NCBI GenBank assembly: GCA_005791855.1
Contig: SXUH01000051.1
Coordinates: 1 to 18,879 of the forward strand
Direction of reading: 5' to 3'
From: Bdellovibrionales bacterium
Lineage (GTDB): Bacteria; Bdellovibrionota; Bacteriovoracia; Bacteriovoracales; Bacteriovoracaceae
DNA length: 18,879 nt
Shown here: positions 6,737 to 14,036 of the stretch, in pieces
Layout of the letters: every line of letters begins with the position of its first letter
Numbering within the stretch: the first letter of the stretch is position 1
Made by a program: the position numbers and the translations under genes
Notes under the pieces: model-generated
What the model was told of the DNA's origin: nothing
Databases searched by the model: none
The model's input: the letters and a program-made list of their open reading frames with translations, nothing else

Positions 6737-7412
6737 AGAAGTTTTCCTCCCGGTGAACCGGGTAGACGTCCGAGAGCCACGGGTGCTCGTTTTCGATCAG
6801 GCTCCGGGCCCCCATGCCCCGGGCCACCAGCTGGAAGTTTTTCCTGTCGGCGATGGCCGAGAGCTGGGCCAGGGTCCTCCGGATGTGTTCCACCTTCCCG
6901 TAGTCGTAGAGGAAGTAGACCTCGGCGAGGGGGACCTCGAAGTCCGGGTCCGTGAGATCCTGCTCCAGCAGAGTTGCGTGCGTGCAACCGTGCTCCCGGA
7001 GGATCCTCCGCCCTTCCCGCACTCGCTCCGGCACGAGTTCGAAGCCGATGAAGCTCACCTCCCGGCAGCGGGCCCCGAGCACGAGCCCCATGCGCCCGTA
7101 CCCTGCTCCGAGGTCCACCACCGTGGACCCAGGCCCTGGATCCAGGAGCTCGCAGATCCGCAGGAGCTCCGAGTACGGCGTCTGCAGTGTCTGCGGATCG
7201 AGCCCCACCCACGACTGGCTCCCCTGGTGGATCCCCTCGCCCCAGGTCTTCATGTTCCCCGAGGGCCTTCTCTCCTTGGCCCTCCGGAGGAGTTCCTCCT
7301 CGATCCGGGGGATCTCGAAGCCGAGGCTCCGGTCCAGGTCACGGGAGTGCTTATGGGCACTTAAGCCACTTTCCAGGGGACGGGTGAGGAGCTCTCGCAG
7401 GGCTGGGTTCAA
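6675..7412 (-). CDS. Class I SAM-dependent methyltransferase
   Basis: A 245-residue cytoplasmic protein from the preferred start. Motif I, VVDLGAGYGRMG (about residues 98-109, D100), is the S-adenosylmethionine-binding glycine loop. FIGFELVPERVREGRR is the motif II acidic strand (E after GF). LAEVYFLYDYG fits the motif IV region. It is preceded by TPYSELLRICELL, common in small-molecule and protein methyltransferases of this type. The substrate cannot be told. The start TTG 7412 has AAGGA 6 nt upstream; a further in-frame TTG at 7469 would leave only a few bases after a TATAAT box at 7484-7489. The frame ends at TGA 6675, inside the 3' end of the convergent acyltransferase gene. The C-terminal ~20 residues are GC-rich low-complexity sequence. 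Confidence 0.75.
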   Translation of the reverse strand: MNPALRELLTRPLESGLSAHKHSRDLDRSLGFEIPRIEEELLRRAKERRPSGNMKTWGEGIHQGSQSWVGLDPQTLQTPYSELLRICELLDPGPGSTVVDLGAGYGRMGLVLGARCREVSFIGFELVPERVREGRRILREHGCTHATLLEQDLTDPDFEVPLAEVYFLYDYGKVEHIRRTLAQLSAIADRKNFQLVARGMGARSLIENEHPWLSDVYPVHREENFSIYSMSPPGSLAGAGPRGRG

Positions 7413-7483
7413 ACGGGTTTCCTTGTGGGGGAAAACTACCAGATGTTTTTTTACAATTCCAGGGCCCAAGGCGCGCGTCCTGA

Positions 7484-7491
7484 ATTATACT
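7484..7491. promoter_or_regulatory. Overlapping divergent -10 boxes (methyltransferase / phhA)
   Basis: On the - strand TATAAT reads at 7489-7484, pointing at the methyltransferase. On the + strand TATACT at 7486-7491 points at phenylalanine hydroxylase. The two overlap, so the polymerases could compete. The -35 regions are poor on both strands, so this is tentative. Confidence 0.35.
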
Positions 7492-7509
7492 CAAGGCCAG
7501 GAGAGCTCA

Positions 7510-8301
7510 ATGAAAACCACCTACGTTTCCAAGCAGCCCAACGCCCAGGGCCTCATCGATTGGACCGCGGACGAGAACAACACTTGGAAGACGCTCATCA
7601 CCAGACAATCCGAGATCGTAAAGACCAGGGCCTCCGAGGAGTTCCTCGAGGGCCTTGACCGGATCCGGTTCTCCATGGACGAAGTTCCCCAGCACACCGT
7701 GATCAACCGCCGGCTGCGGGACTTCACCGGCTGGGAAGTCGAGGTGGTCCCGGCGCTCATCCCCGCGAAGGAATTCTTCAACCTCCTGGCCAACAAGAAG
7801 TTCCCGGCCGCGAGCTTCATCCGCATCCCGAAGGACCTGGACTACATCCAGGAGCCGGACATCTTCCACGAGTTCTACGGCCACGTCCCGCTCCTCACCT
7901 TCCCCGACTACGCCCGGTTCATGGAGGAGTTCGGAAAGCTCGCCCTGAGCATCGCCCCGAAGGACCGGAGCCGGCTCTTCCGGTTGTTCTGGTTCACCAT
8001 CGAGTTCGGACTCCTGAGGTCCGGAACCGGGGTCAAGGCCTACGGTGGAGGGATGCTCTCCTCCATCCATGAAACTGTTTACTCCGTGGAAAGCTCCATC
8101 CCGAAGAGAGTGGATTTCGATCCGCTCACGGTCCTCCGGACCCCCTATCGGATCGATATCCCGCAGCCGCTCTACTACGTCTTAAGTAAGTTCACTGATC
8201 TCTTTGAAATCCTGAACCAGGACGTCATTGGGCTCCTCGAAGAGTCCAAGGAACTGGGGGATTTCGAACCCCTCTTTCCTCTGGAAAGTAAGGAACTTTA
8301 A
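7510..8301 (+). CDS. phhA: Phenylalanine 4-hydroxylase
   Basis: A 263-residue aromatic amino acid hydroxylase of bacterial size, lacking the eukaryotic regulatory domain. It converts phenylalanine to tyrosine with O2, non-haem iron and a pterin cofactor. The iron triad is H120 and H125 in DIFHEFYGHVPLL and E165 in WFTIEFGL. Other conserved stretches are VPALIPAKEFFNLLANKKFPAASFIR, split here only by variable positions, and AYGGGMLSSIHETVYS. ATG 7510 follows AGGAG at 6-nt spacing. The gene stands alone, with no pterin-4a-carbinolamine dehydratase or tyrosine-degradation gene in the window. It is divergent from the methyltransferase, with only 97 bp between starts. Identification is firm. Confidence 0.97.
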   Translation: MKTTYVSKQPNAQGLIDWTADENNTWKTLITRQSEIVKTRASEEFLEGLDRIRFSMDEVPQHTVINRRLRDFTGWEVEVVPALIPAKEFFNLLANKKFPAASFIRIPKDLDYIQEPDIFHEFYGHVPLLTFPDYARFMEEFGKLALSIAPKDRSRLFRLFWFTIEFGLLRSGTGVKAYGGGMLSSIHETVYSVESSIPKRVDFDPLTVLRTPYRIDIPQPLYYVLSKFTDLFEILNQDVIGLLEESKELGDFEPLFPLESKEL

Positions 8302-8341
8302 GATCCCATCCCTATTAGATTCGAGCGCCAACAGTTCATTC

Positions 8342-8369
8342 TTGCACGAATAATCTTTTGTGCTAAAAC
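8342..8369 (+). promoter_or_regulatory. Candidate promoter of the 7TM histidine kinase
   Basis: TTGCAC (8342-8347), a 16-bp spacer and TAAAAC (8364-8369) preceded by TG give an extended -10. A start about 7 nt downstream would fall on the ATG at 8376, and no Shine-Dalgarno is present, so the transcript may be leaderless. Confidence 0.45.
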
Positions 8370-8375
8370 CTGTCT

Positions 8376-9941
8376 ATGAGAATGGTCGAGTTGTACATTT
8401 TCCTCTTTTTGTTAGGAACGACGGTCCTCAACCTCGCCATCGCGTTCACCGCGCGGATCAAATCCAAAAACCAGGAATTCAACCAGCTCATTTACTACTG
8501 GATCTCCACCCTTCTGAGCTACGTCGCCGTTGCGGTCTTGAGCGACGGGCCGGTGGAGATTGCGTTTTCATCCTTCTTCATCGTCGCCCCGGTCTTCATG
8601 CTCGCGAAGATGCTTCTCGGCTCCCGCGGGAAGCCCTTTCGGTGGAGGCTCTACTCTTCGATCTTCGTCGCCGGGGCCCTCGTCTCCACCTACCTCCTTC
8701 TCTACACCGACCTGGGCTTCACCTATTCCCTGTTGCCGGTGAACCTCTGCACGAGCCTCGCGCTCTGGGAGCCCTCCCTCCTGGTCCTCATCTTCGAACG
8801 GAGGGCCTCGAACTGGATCGAGAAGGCCATGGGCTTCGTCCTCCTCCTCGGCTGGGCCCACCATCTGAACTTCGCCTTCTTCCGCCTGGACCCGCAGAAC
8901 GCCTGGTGGGGCTGGTCGGTCTCGCTGGCAATCTACCAGTGCCTCTCCATCTTCCTCGTCCTCCTCATCAACCACAAGAGAGAGAGCCGGGAGCGGGAGA
9001 ACCTCGTCACCGCCCTCACCAGGATCTCCGGCCTCTCCATGCACCAGGAGCAGGGCCTCGACGACCTCCACCGGAAGCTCCAGCTCCAGATCAGTCTCAA
9101 GGAAGAACTCACCCTGGAGCTCCAGAAGGCCAACGTCCAGCTCCGGGAGGAACGGGAGATGAACGAGATGCTCATCAAGACCATCTCCCACGACCTCGCC
9201 AACCCCCTCACGGTGGTCAACGCCTACGCCGACCTCCTTCACACGGGGAAGATCGACGAGAACGAAAAGGGCATCGTCTGGGACCGGCTGAAGATCAGTA
9301 CCCGGACCGCCCTGGACATGATCTACCGGATCCGCAACGCCATCGTCACCCGCAACCAGGCGAACTTCATTCACCTCGCGAGCGTATCGATCGATGAGGC
9401 CATTAACGAGACGATCCACATGTTCGACTCGCGGCTCAAGGAGAAGAAGCTCACCGTGACCTACCGGAACCTCGAGAGCGAGCCCTTGTTCGTGGAAGCG
9501 GAAGAGAAGTCCCTCGTCGACCACGTGCTCTGCAACCTCATGTCCAACGCCGTCAAGTACTCCTACGAGGGCGGAGAGATCCAGCTCACCACCCGCAGCA
9601 TGGAGGAGACCATCGAGGTCGAGTTCAAGGACTTCGGCTGCGGCATTTCTCCTAACCGAATGACCAAGAACCTGCTCCATACCACCAGAGGGACCCAGGG
9701 CGAACAGGGCTCGGGCTTTGGCCTCATGATCATGGGCTACTTCGTAAGAAAGTTCGGCGGGTCTTACGAAATCCTTCCTCGGACGACCGAGTCATCCAAG
9801 GGCACCAGCATCGTGCTCCGGTTGAAGAGAAGTCCTACCGCTTCAGCGAAGGTCGACGCCCCCACCGCCAGTCCCATTTTGAATCCGGGCAGCTCAGAAA
9901 TCTACAAAGTTCTTACTCCTAATGGACAAGTCCAAAGCTAA
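8376..9941 (+). CDS. Membrane sensor histidine kinase with seven-TM sensor region
   Basis: A 521-residue kinase. About seven hydrophobic helices fill residues 5-195, followed by a charged coiled coil (about 205-262) and a HisKA domain with the phospho-acceptor H272 in TISHDLANPL. A HATPase domain follows with N box NLMSNAVKYS, G1 DFGCGIS and G2 GSGFGLMI. A ~35-residue Pro/Ser/Ala-rich tail ends the protein. It should sense a membrane or small-molecule signal and phosphorylate a response regulator. No regulator gene is adjacent, so it is an orphan kinase; the stand-alone receiver at 664 is one candidate partner. The start ATG 8376 lacks a visible Shine-Dalgarno; a second ATG follows at 8382. 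The secreted protease gene begins 37 nt after the stop, with its own likely promoter. Confidence 0.92.
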   Translation: MRMVELYIFLFLLGTTVLNLAIAFTARIKSKNQEFNQLIYYWISTLLSYVAVAVLSDGPVEIAFSSFFIVAPVFMLAKMLLGSRGKPFRWRLYSSIFVAGALVSTYLLLYTDLGFTYSLLPVNLCTSLALWEPSLLVLIFERRASNWIEKAMGFVLLLGWAHHLNFAFFRLDPQNAWWGWSVSLAIYQCLSIFLVLLINHKRESRERENLVTALTRISGLSMHQEQGLDDLHRKLQLQISLKEELTLELQKANVQLREEREMNEMLIKTISHDLANPLTVVNAYADLLHTGKIDENEKGIVWDRLKISTRTALDMIYRIRNAIVTRNQANFIHLASVSIDEAINETIHMFDSRLKEKKLTVTYRNLESEPLFVEAEEKSLVDHVLCNLMSNAVKYSYEGGEIQLTTRSMEETIEVEFKDFGCGISPNRMTKNLLHTTRGTQGEQGSGFGLMIMGYFVRKFGGSYEILPRTTESSKGTSIVLRLKRSPTASAKVDAPTASPILNPGSSEIYKVLTPNGQVQS

Positions 9942-9952
9942 CTTGCTAAAAC
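9923..9952 (+). promoter_or_regulatory. Candidate promoter of the secreted protease
   Basis: TGGACA (9923-9928), an 18-bp spacer and the extended -10 TGCTAAAAC (9944-9952). The same TGCTAAAAC occurs in front of the upstream kinase at 8361-8369. The predicted start near 9959 leaves a ~20-nt leader containing AGGAGG. The promoter overlaps the 3' end of the kinase gene. Confidence 0.45.
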
Positions 9953-9978
9953 CCTCCCATACTTTTACAGGAGGATAC

Positions 9979-10836
9979 ATGAAAGCAGCTTTATTTCTGG
10001 CGTTGATGGTAGCAAGCACCGTTACCTGGGCCCTTCCGAAAGCGCCGTTCAACGCGCTCGCAGAAGAAAATCTTAAGAACATAAACTTCGACGGGATGGA
10101 CCTCGCCTACGACTTCGAAGGCATCGTGAAGCTCTCCAACTGCTCCGGTTCCCTCATCGCCTTCGCCGGCATGCCCCTGAACGCCAAGGCCCTGGTGATG
10201 ACCAATGGCCACTGTATCCAGAAGCCCGGCGGATTCCTCGCCCCGGGTGAGGTGATGGTCAACGCCGCGAACAACCGAGCGATGAAGATCTACGACAGGA
10301 ACTTCAAGCTCCACCCGATCCAGGCGACGAAGATCGTCTACGCCACCATGACCAACACGGACATCGCCTTCTACGAGCTGACCCAGTCCTACAACGACAT
10401 CATGGCCGCCTACAAGATCAGGCCCTTCTTCCTCGACGGCGCTCGGCCGCGAGCGGGACAGCCGATCGACATCGTCTCGGGCTACTGGGACCGAGGCTGG
10501 AGCTGTGACATCGACGGCTTCGTCTTCCGGATCAAAGAAGCCGCCTGGTCCTGGACCGATTCCATCCGCTACACTTCGACCTGCGACACCATCGGCGGAA
10601 CCTCCGGCTCTCCGATCATCGCTCGTGGCGAACGACGGGTCATCGGGGTCAACAACACGTCGAACGAAAGCGGCGAGAGATGCACCATGAACAATCCGTG
10701 CGAAGTGGACGAGCGAGGCCAGGTCACCGTTTCCAAGGGCGTGCGGTACGGCCAGCAGTCCTACAACGTCTACTCCTGTCTGACTCCAGACTTCCGCATC
10801 GATCCGCGACGCGAGTCCTGCCAGCTCCCACGCTAG
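9979..10836 (+). CDS. Secreted trypsin-like (S1 family) serine protease
   Basis: A 285-residue protein with a clear Sec signal peptide (MKAALFLALMVASTVTWA, cleavage after residue 18). The chymotrypsin-fold triad is H78 in MTNGHC, D128 in NTDIAFYEL and S209 in GGTSGSPI. Cysteines near the His (CSGSL and GHC) and before the Ser suggest disulfides, as expected for an exported enzyme. No PDZ domain follows, unlike HtrA. Length and layout fit small extracellular or periplasmic V8/trypsin-like proteases. ATG 9979 has an ideal AGGAGG at 5 nt; an open frame extends upstream to 9922 but has no signal. The TAG stop shares the tetranucleotide CTAG (10833-10836) with the convergent VOC gene. Fold and catalysis are confident; the substrate is unknown. 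Confidence 0.92.
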   Translation: MKAALFLALMVASTVTWALPKAPFNALAEENLKNINFDGMDLAYDFEGIVKLSNCSGSLIAFAGMPLNAKALVMTNGHCIQKPGGFLAPGEVMVNAANNRAMKIYDRNFKLHPIQATKIVYATMTNTDIAFYELTQSYNDIMAAYKIRPFFLDGARPRAGQPIDIVSGYWDRGWSCDIDGFVFRIKEAAWSWTDSIRYTSTCDTIGGTSGSPIIARGERRVIGVNNTSNESGERCTMNNPCEVDERGQVTVSKGVRYGQQSYNVYSCLTPDFRIDPRRESCQLPR

Positions 10837-11207
10837 GCCTGGTAGATCTCTAAGGGTTGGCCATCTGGATCCGAGAAGAAGAAAAACTTCTTCCGGGTGT
10901 AGGGGTCGACCCGGATCTCCTCCGCCTCGAAACCTTTCTCTCTGAGCTCCCGGTGAAACTCCTCGATCTCTTTCACTTCGAAGCAGAGGTGCCGCAGTCC
11001 CAGGTTCTCCGGGTACGAGGCCCGCGCGGGCGAGCCTTCGAAGGTGAAGAGCTCCAGGCGCATGCCTTCGCGTTCCAGGTCGAGCTTCCAGGAATTCCTC
11101 TCCGCCCGCCAGGCCTCGTGAGCGAGGGTGAAGCCGAGGGCCTCTCGGTAGAACCGGAGCGCCCGGGTGCGGTCCGTGACGATGAGGGCGACGTGGTGAA
11201 ACTTCAT
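10833..11207 (-). CDS. gloA2: VOC-family metalloprotein, SMU1112c/YaeR (GloA2) type
   Basis: A 124-residue single-chain glyoxalase-fold protein. It follows E. coli YaeR closely from end to end: FHHVALIVTD (His 4/5), FYREALGF, WKLDLEREG, LELFTFEG (metal-ligand Glu), LRHLCFEV (metal-ligand His), IRVDPYTRKKFFFFSDPDG, LEIYQ (metal-ligand Glu). The family binds a divalent metal and is annotated as glyoxalase I-like, but its substrate is not established. ATG 11207 matches the family N-terminus; GGAGG lies almost directly against it, an unusually short spacing. The gene is convergent with the protease, sharing the CTAG that encodes both stops. A 7-bp AT-rich stem (11221-11239) lies in its leader. 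Confidence 0.88.
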   Translation of the reverse strand: MKFHHVALIVTDRTRALRFYREALGFTLAHEAWRAERNSWKLDLEREGMRLELFTFEGSPARASYPENLGLRHLCFEVKEIEEFHRELREKGFEAEEIRVDPYTRKKFFFFSDPDGQPLEIYQA

Positions 11208-11272
11208 CCTCCGAGTCTAAGCTTTTTCCTTTAAAAAGCCTACCCGCAAGGATACTCATCTAACCTTCTAGT

Positions 11273-11400
11273 ACTAGAACTCATTTCAAAACCTCAGGTT
11301 CTAGGCGACTAGGAGTGACGACCGAGGCGTGCTTAAGGCACGTCGCAGGGAGGAACGACGACGGCAACGAAGAAAGTGAGGTTTTGAAATGAGTTCTAGT
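11273..11400 (+). repeat. Inverted-repeat element, copy B (128 bp)
   Basis: The terminal arms 11273-11296 and 11377-11400 are perfect 24-bp reverse complements (outer end ACTAGAACTCATTTC). The interior hairpin is GGCGTGC (11326-11332) with GCACGTC (11338-11344), keeping pairing through one G-U. A well-conserved core AGGAACGACGACGGCAACGA is shared with copy A, which is inverted 10 kb away. The right end at 11400 is followed immediately by GAGGA, the ribosome-binding site of the next gene. The left flank forms TTCTAGTACTAGAA (11266-11279), as if two element ends met. No ORF is credible in it. Confidence 0.87.
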
Positions 11401-11409
11401 GAGGATTAG

Positions 11410-12156
11410 ATGAAAGGAACATTCTTCAGTAAACCCCTTGAGTGGAACATCGACGTCCAGGGCGAATCCTGGCAGCAGGGAGGGGCCCTAACCGGCGTGC
11501 TCAAGGTCACAAATCACGGAGCCGAGGCCGTCTCCCTGGACTCCTCCGGCGTGGCCCTCGCGTACGCTGAAATAAAAAAGGTCCAGACACGCGCGGAAGG
11601 TTCGATGAAGCACGAACAGACGGCGAACCTCGGGCCACGGACCCTGGCCAAGGGCGAGAGCACCGAACTTCAGTTCTCCTTCCCCCTCTCCTCCAACGCT
11701 CCGGTCTCCGACAAGAAGGCGAGCTACTACCTCACCTACGGCAAGGACTTCAATGAAAGCCATCTGCAGCTAAAGATCGAGCCCAAGGCCCTCTACGCCA
11801 AGATCATCGGCCTTCTGGATACCTTCTACCGATTCAAACTTAAGGAATATAAGGCTTCTAAGAAAGGGGTCGAGTACAAGCTCATCCCACCGACCTCTCG
11901 CGACATGGCCAACATCGACTCTCTACTTCTCACCTTCTCCATGAACGAAGATGCCCTCAAGATGGACTACGACTTCCAGGTGAAAAAACTCGACACCTCC
12001 GCAGTGACGACGAGGCTGAACAAGGCGACGGTCGCTATAGAAAGGGTCGTCACTCCTAAAGAGTACTCTCTTGGAAGGGATCTTCTGAACCAGGACCAAC
12101 TGCTCAAAGTGGTTGAAACTGTGCTCTCGGAGGTCAAACTCAAGAGCGTTTTTTAA
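11410..12156 (+). CDS. Hypothetical protein, possibly arrestin-like/Spo0M-like beta-sandwich
   Basis: A 248-residue protein without signal peptide or membrane helix. The first ~125 residues alternate short beta-strand-like stretches (WNIDVQG, GALTGVLKVTNHG, STELQFSFPLS, YYLTYGKDF). This is the rhythm of arrestin-like or Spo0M-type beta sandwiches: a G.V.+.N.G strand, then a E.F.FPL strand. The second half (SLLLTFSMNED, MDYDFQVKKLD) may be a second sandwich. No catalytic motif is visible, so no function is claimed. ATG 11410 has GAGGA at 11401-11405, directly abutting repeat element B, so the element must be in or near the 5' untranslated region. The histidine kinase gene follows 71 bp later with its own AT-rich upstream region. 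Existence is confident; the fold guess is weak. Confidence 0.75.
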   Translation: MKGTFFSKPLEWNIDVQGESWQQGGALTGVLKVTNHGAEAVSLDSSGVALAYAEIKKVQTRAEGSMKHEQTANLGPRTLAKGESTELQFSFPLSSNAPVSDKKASYYLTYGKDFNESHLQLKIEPKALYAKIIGLLDTFYRFKLKEYKASKKGVEYKLIPPTSRDMANIDSLLLTFSMNEDALKMDYDFQVKKLDTSAVTTRLNKATVAIERVVTPKEYSLGRDLLNQDQLLKVVETVLSEVKLKSVF

Positions 12157-12175
12157 CTTCTTATCGCTTTTATCG

Positions 12176-12197
12176 AATCTTAAGTTTCCAATCTTAA
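12176..12197. repeat. Direct repeat AATCTTAA in the upstream region of the second kinase
   Basis: AATCTTAA occurs at 12176-12183 and again at 12190-12197 (14-bp period), just upstream of a TAAAAC-type -10 (12209-12214). It may be a regulator-binding site or AT-rich chance. Confidence 0.25.
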
Positions 12198-12227
12198 TGG
12201 CTTTGGAATAAAACCCATTTCGAAGTC

Positions 12228-13559
12228 ATGGAAACCAATAAAGAATCTAATTTTTTCTTAAGACTGTACTTTAAGATCTTCAACAGCATGGCCTCCAAGG
12301 GTGGCAAATCCAGGGACATCGATCCCAACGAAATCCACGCGCACCTCATCGCCATCTTCCCGTCTTCGATCCTCATGTGGACCTACACCTGCGTGGCCCT
12401 CTACTTCTTCGAAGACCCCGTTCCGGGACTGGTGTGCCTCTTCTGCTCCCTCGTGTTCACCGGCATGATCCTCTTCTACCGGTACATCTCCAAGCCAAAC
12501 GTGTTCTCGAACGTTCTCCTGACCGTGGCCCTGATCGAGATCCTGACCTACAGTTACTACAGCGGGGGCTTCCGCAGCTACGCACTGGTGTGGATCGGGA
12601 TCTTCCCCCTCTTGGGTGGGATGGCCCAGGGAATAAAGGGGGCCATCTTCTGGCTCCTGGGTACCACGGTGATCATGGTGGTCTTCACGGTTCTCTACAT
12701 GACGGGGTACGAGTTCCCGGTGCACCTCATCGACAAGGGCTACACCCTCGGGAAGGCCCTGACGATCTTCGGCTGGCTCGTCATCTCCACCGTCTTCATC
12801 ATCACCTTCATCGAGCGCGCCAACTTCACCTCGAAGATCCTCCAGAAGCAGAACCAGAAGATCGAAGACCTCTTCCGCGTCCTCTTCCACGACCTCGCCA
12901 ACCCCCTGGGCCGCCTCACCATCGGCATCACCCTGGCCAAGAAGAAGGAAGACGAGGCGATCTCCAACCGGGGCCTCGACATCGCCAAGGAGGCGACGGA
13001 CTCCATGCTCGAGATCACCCAGAACATCCGCAAGATCTACGCCACGAGGAAAGGCAAGGTCAGCATCGCCTCGGTGATGACCCCGCTCAACGAAGCCGTC
13101 ACCTACCTCCAGTCCATCTACGCCACGGACCTGGAGCGGAAGCGGCTCCGGCTCGAGTACAACTTCGAGAAGAACCACGGCTTCCACGTCTTCGTCGAAC
13201 CGGTGAGCTTCAAGAACCAGGTGCTGGGGAACATCGTCTGCAACAGCATCAAGTTCTCCCCGGAGGGCGAGACCATCCTCATCAGCGTCTACCCCTTCGA
13301 CCAGCACAACTACGCCGTGGAGATCAAGGACAACGGCATCGGCATGTCCAAGGCGCTCATCGCCTCCCTCTACGACCTGAGCAAGAAGACCTCGAGGCCC
13401 GGCACCAAGGGCGAGGCGGGCACGGGGTTCGGCATGTACATCATGAAATCCTACATGGACATGTACCAGGGGCAGGTCCTCATCGACAGCGCCGAAGGGG
13501 GCCCGGAGTCTCCGTCGGGCACGACCGTGAAGCTCATCCTCAAGGGCGAATGGAAGTGA
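12228..13559 (+). CDS. Membrane sensor histidine kinase (six-TM sensor region)
   Basis: A 443-residue kinase. About six hydrophobic helices occupy residues 40-200, including YSGGFRSYALVWIGIFPLLGG, which I list only as a landmark region near residue 105-125. A short linker leads to HisKA, with phospho-acceptor H221 in LFHDLANPL. HATPase boxes are NIVCNSIKFS (N), DNGIGMS (G1) and GTGFGMYIM (G2). There is no receiver, PAS or HAMP domain. It shares the HDLANPL H-box and general plan with the kinase at 8376, but the sensor regions differ. No response regulator is adjacent. ATG 12228 lacks a Shine-Dalgarno, as at the other kinase. The stop TGA abuts the opposing VOC gene stop, giving TGATCA (13557-13562) with no spacer. 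Orphan kinase; signal unknown. Confidence 0.92.
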   Translation: METNKESNFFLRLYFKIFNSMASKGGKSRDIDPNEIHAHLIAIFPSSILMWTYTCVALYFFEDPVPGLVCLFCSLVFTGMILFYRYISKPNVFSNVLLTVALIEILTYSYYSGGFRSYALVWIGIFPLLGGMAQGIKGAIFWLLGTTVIMVVFTVLYMTGYEFPVHLIDKGYTLGKALTIFGWLVISTVFIITFIERANFTSKILQKQNQKIEDLFRVLFHDLANPLGRLTIGITLAKKKEDEAISNRGLDIAKEATDSMLEITQNIRKIYATRKGKVSIASVMTPLNEAVTYLQSIYATDLERKRLRLEYNFEKNHGFHVFVEPVSFKNQVLGNIVCNSIKFSPEGETILISVYPFDQHNYAVEIKDNGIGMSKALIASLYDLSKKTSRPGTKGEAGTGFGMYIMKSYMDMYQGQVLIDSAEGGPESPSGTTVKLILKGEWK

Positions 13560-13982
13560 TCAGTGGAGCGACTCCTGGAAGAGGGTCAGGGGCTTGAGCG
13601 CCTTCTTCTCCGCACTCCCCGGAGGCCGGTAGACCACCTCGAGGCTGATCCCGTCCGGATCCAGGACGCAGGCGGAGAAGGCCTTCCTCCGGAAGGGCCG
13701 GCATGCGGGGGCGCCGTTGCACCTCCCGCCGTGGACGAGGGCCGTCTCGTGGAAAATCCGCACCAGGGCGGGGTTGTCGCAGGTGAACTTCAGGTGCACG
13801 TTGGCGCTGGCCTCGGCTCCCGCGGAGACGTGGAGCTCGTGGACGCAGAAGAAATCCTCACCCGTCGAGGTCAGGGTGTAGCCGATGGTTTCCAGCAGCG
13901 GGACGTAGAAGGCGCGGGCCCGGTCGAGGTCCCGAACCCGGAGGCGAAGCTGTGCGATCAGTGTTGCGTCTCGGTCCTTCAT
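13560..13982 (-). CDS. VOC-family (glyoxalase/dioxygenase-like) protein
   Basis: A 140-residue protein with two beta-alpha-beta-beta-beta modules: LRLRVRDLDRARAFYVPLLETIGY at the start, VHLKFTCDN in the middle, SACVLDPDGISLEVVYRP at the end (DPDG-x-x-LEVV is the family hallmark). The usual first metal-ligand His is replaced by an R-L-R segment, so metal binding may be altered. Two cysteines flank a CNGAPACRPF stretch. Function is not assignable beyond the superfamily. ATG 13982 lacks a strong ribosome-binding site. The stop abuts that of the convergent kinase gene. It is distinct in sequence from the YaeR-type protein at 10833. Confidence 0.82.
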   Translation of the reverse strand: MKDRDATLIAQLRLRVRDLDRARAFYVPLLETIGYTLTSTGEDFFCVHELHVSAGAEASANVHLKFTCDNPALVRIFHETALVHGGRCNGAPACRPFRRKAFSACVLDPDGISLEVVYRPPGSAEKKALKPLTLFQESLH

Positions 13983-14036
13983 ACAGCTATGAGAATAGGA
14001 CGGGCGACGGCGCTCTTCAATCGGAGATGAGTTAAT

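Noticed and set aside
11221..11239. GCTTTTT/AAAAAGC stem in front of the YaeR-type gene as a riboswitch
   Set aside because: Only a 7-bp AT-rich stem with no conserved aptamer core; could be chance.
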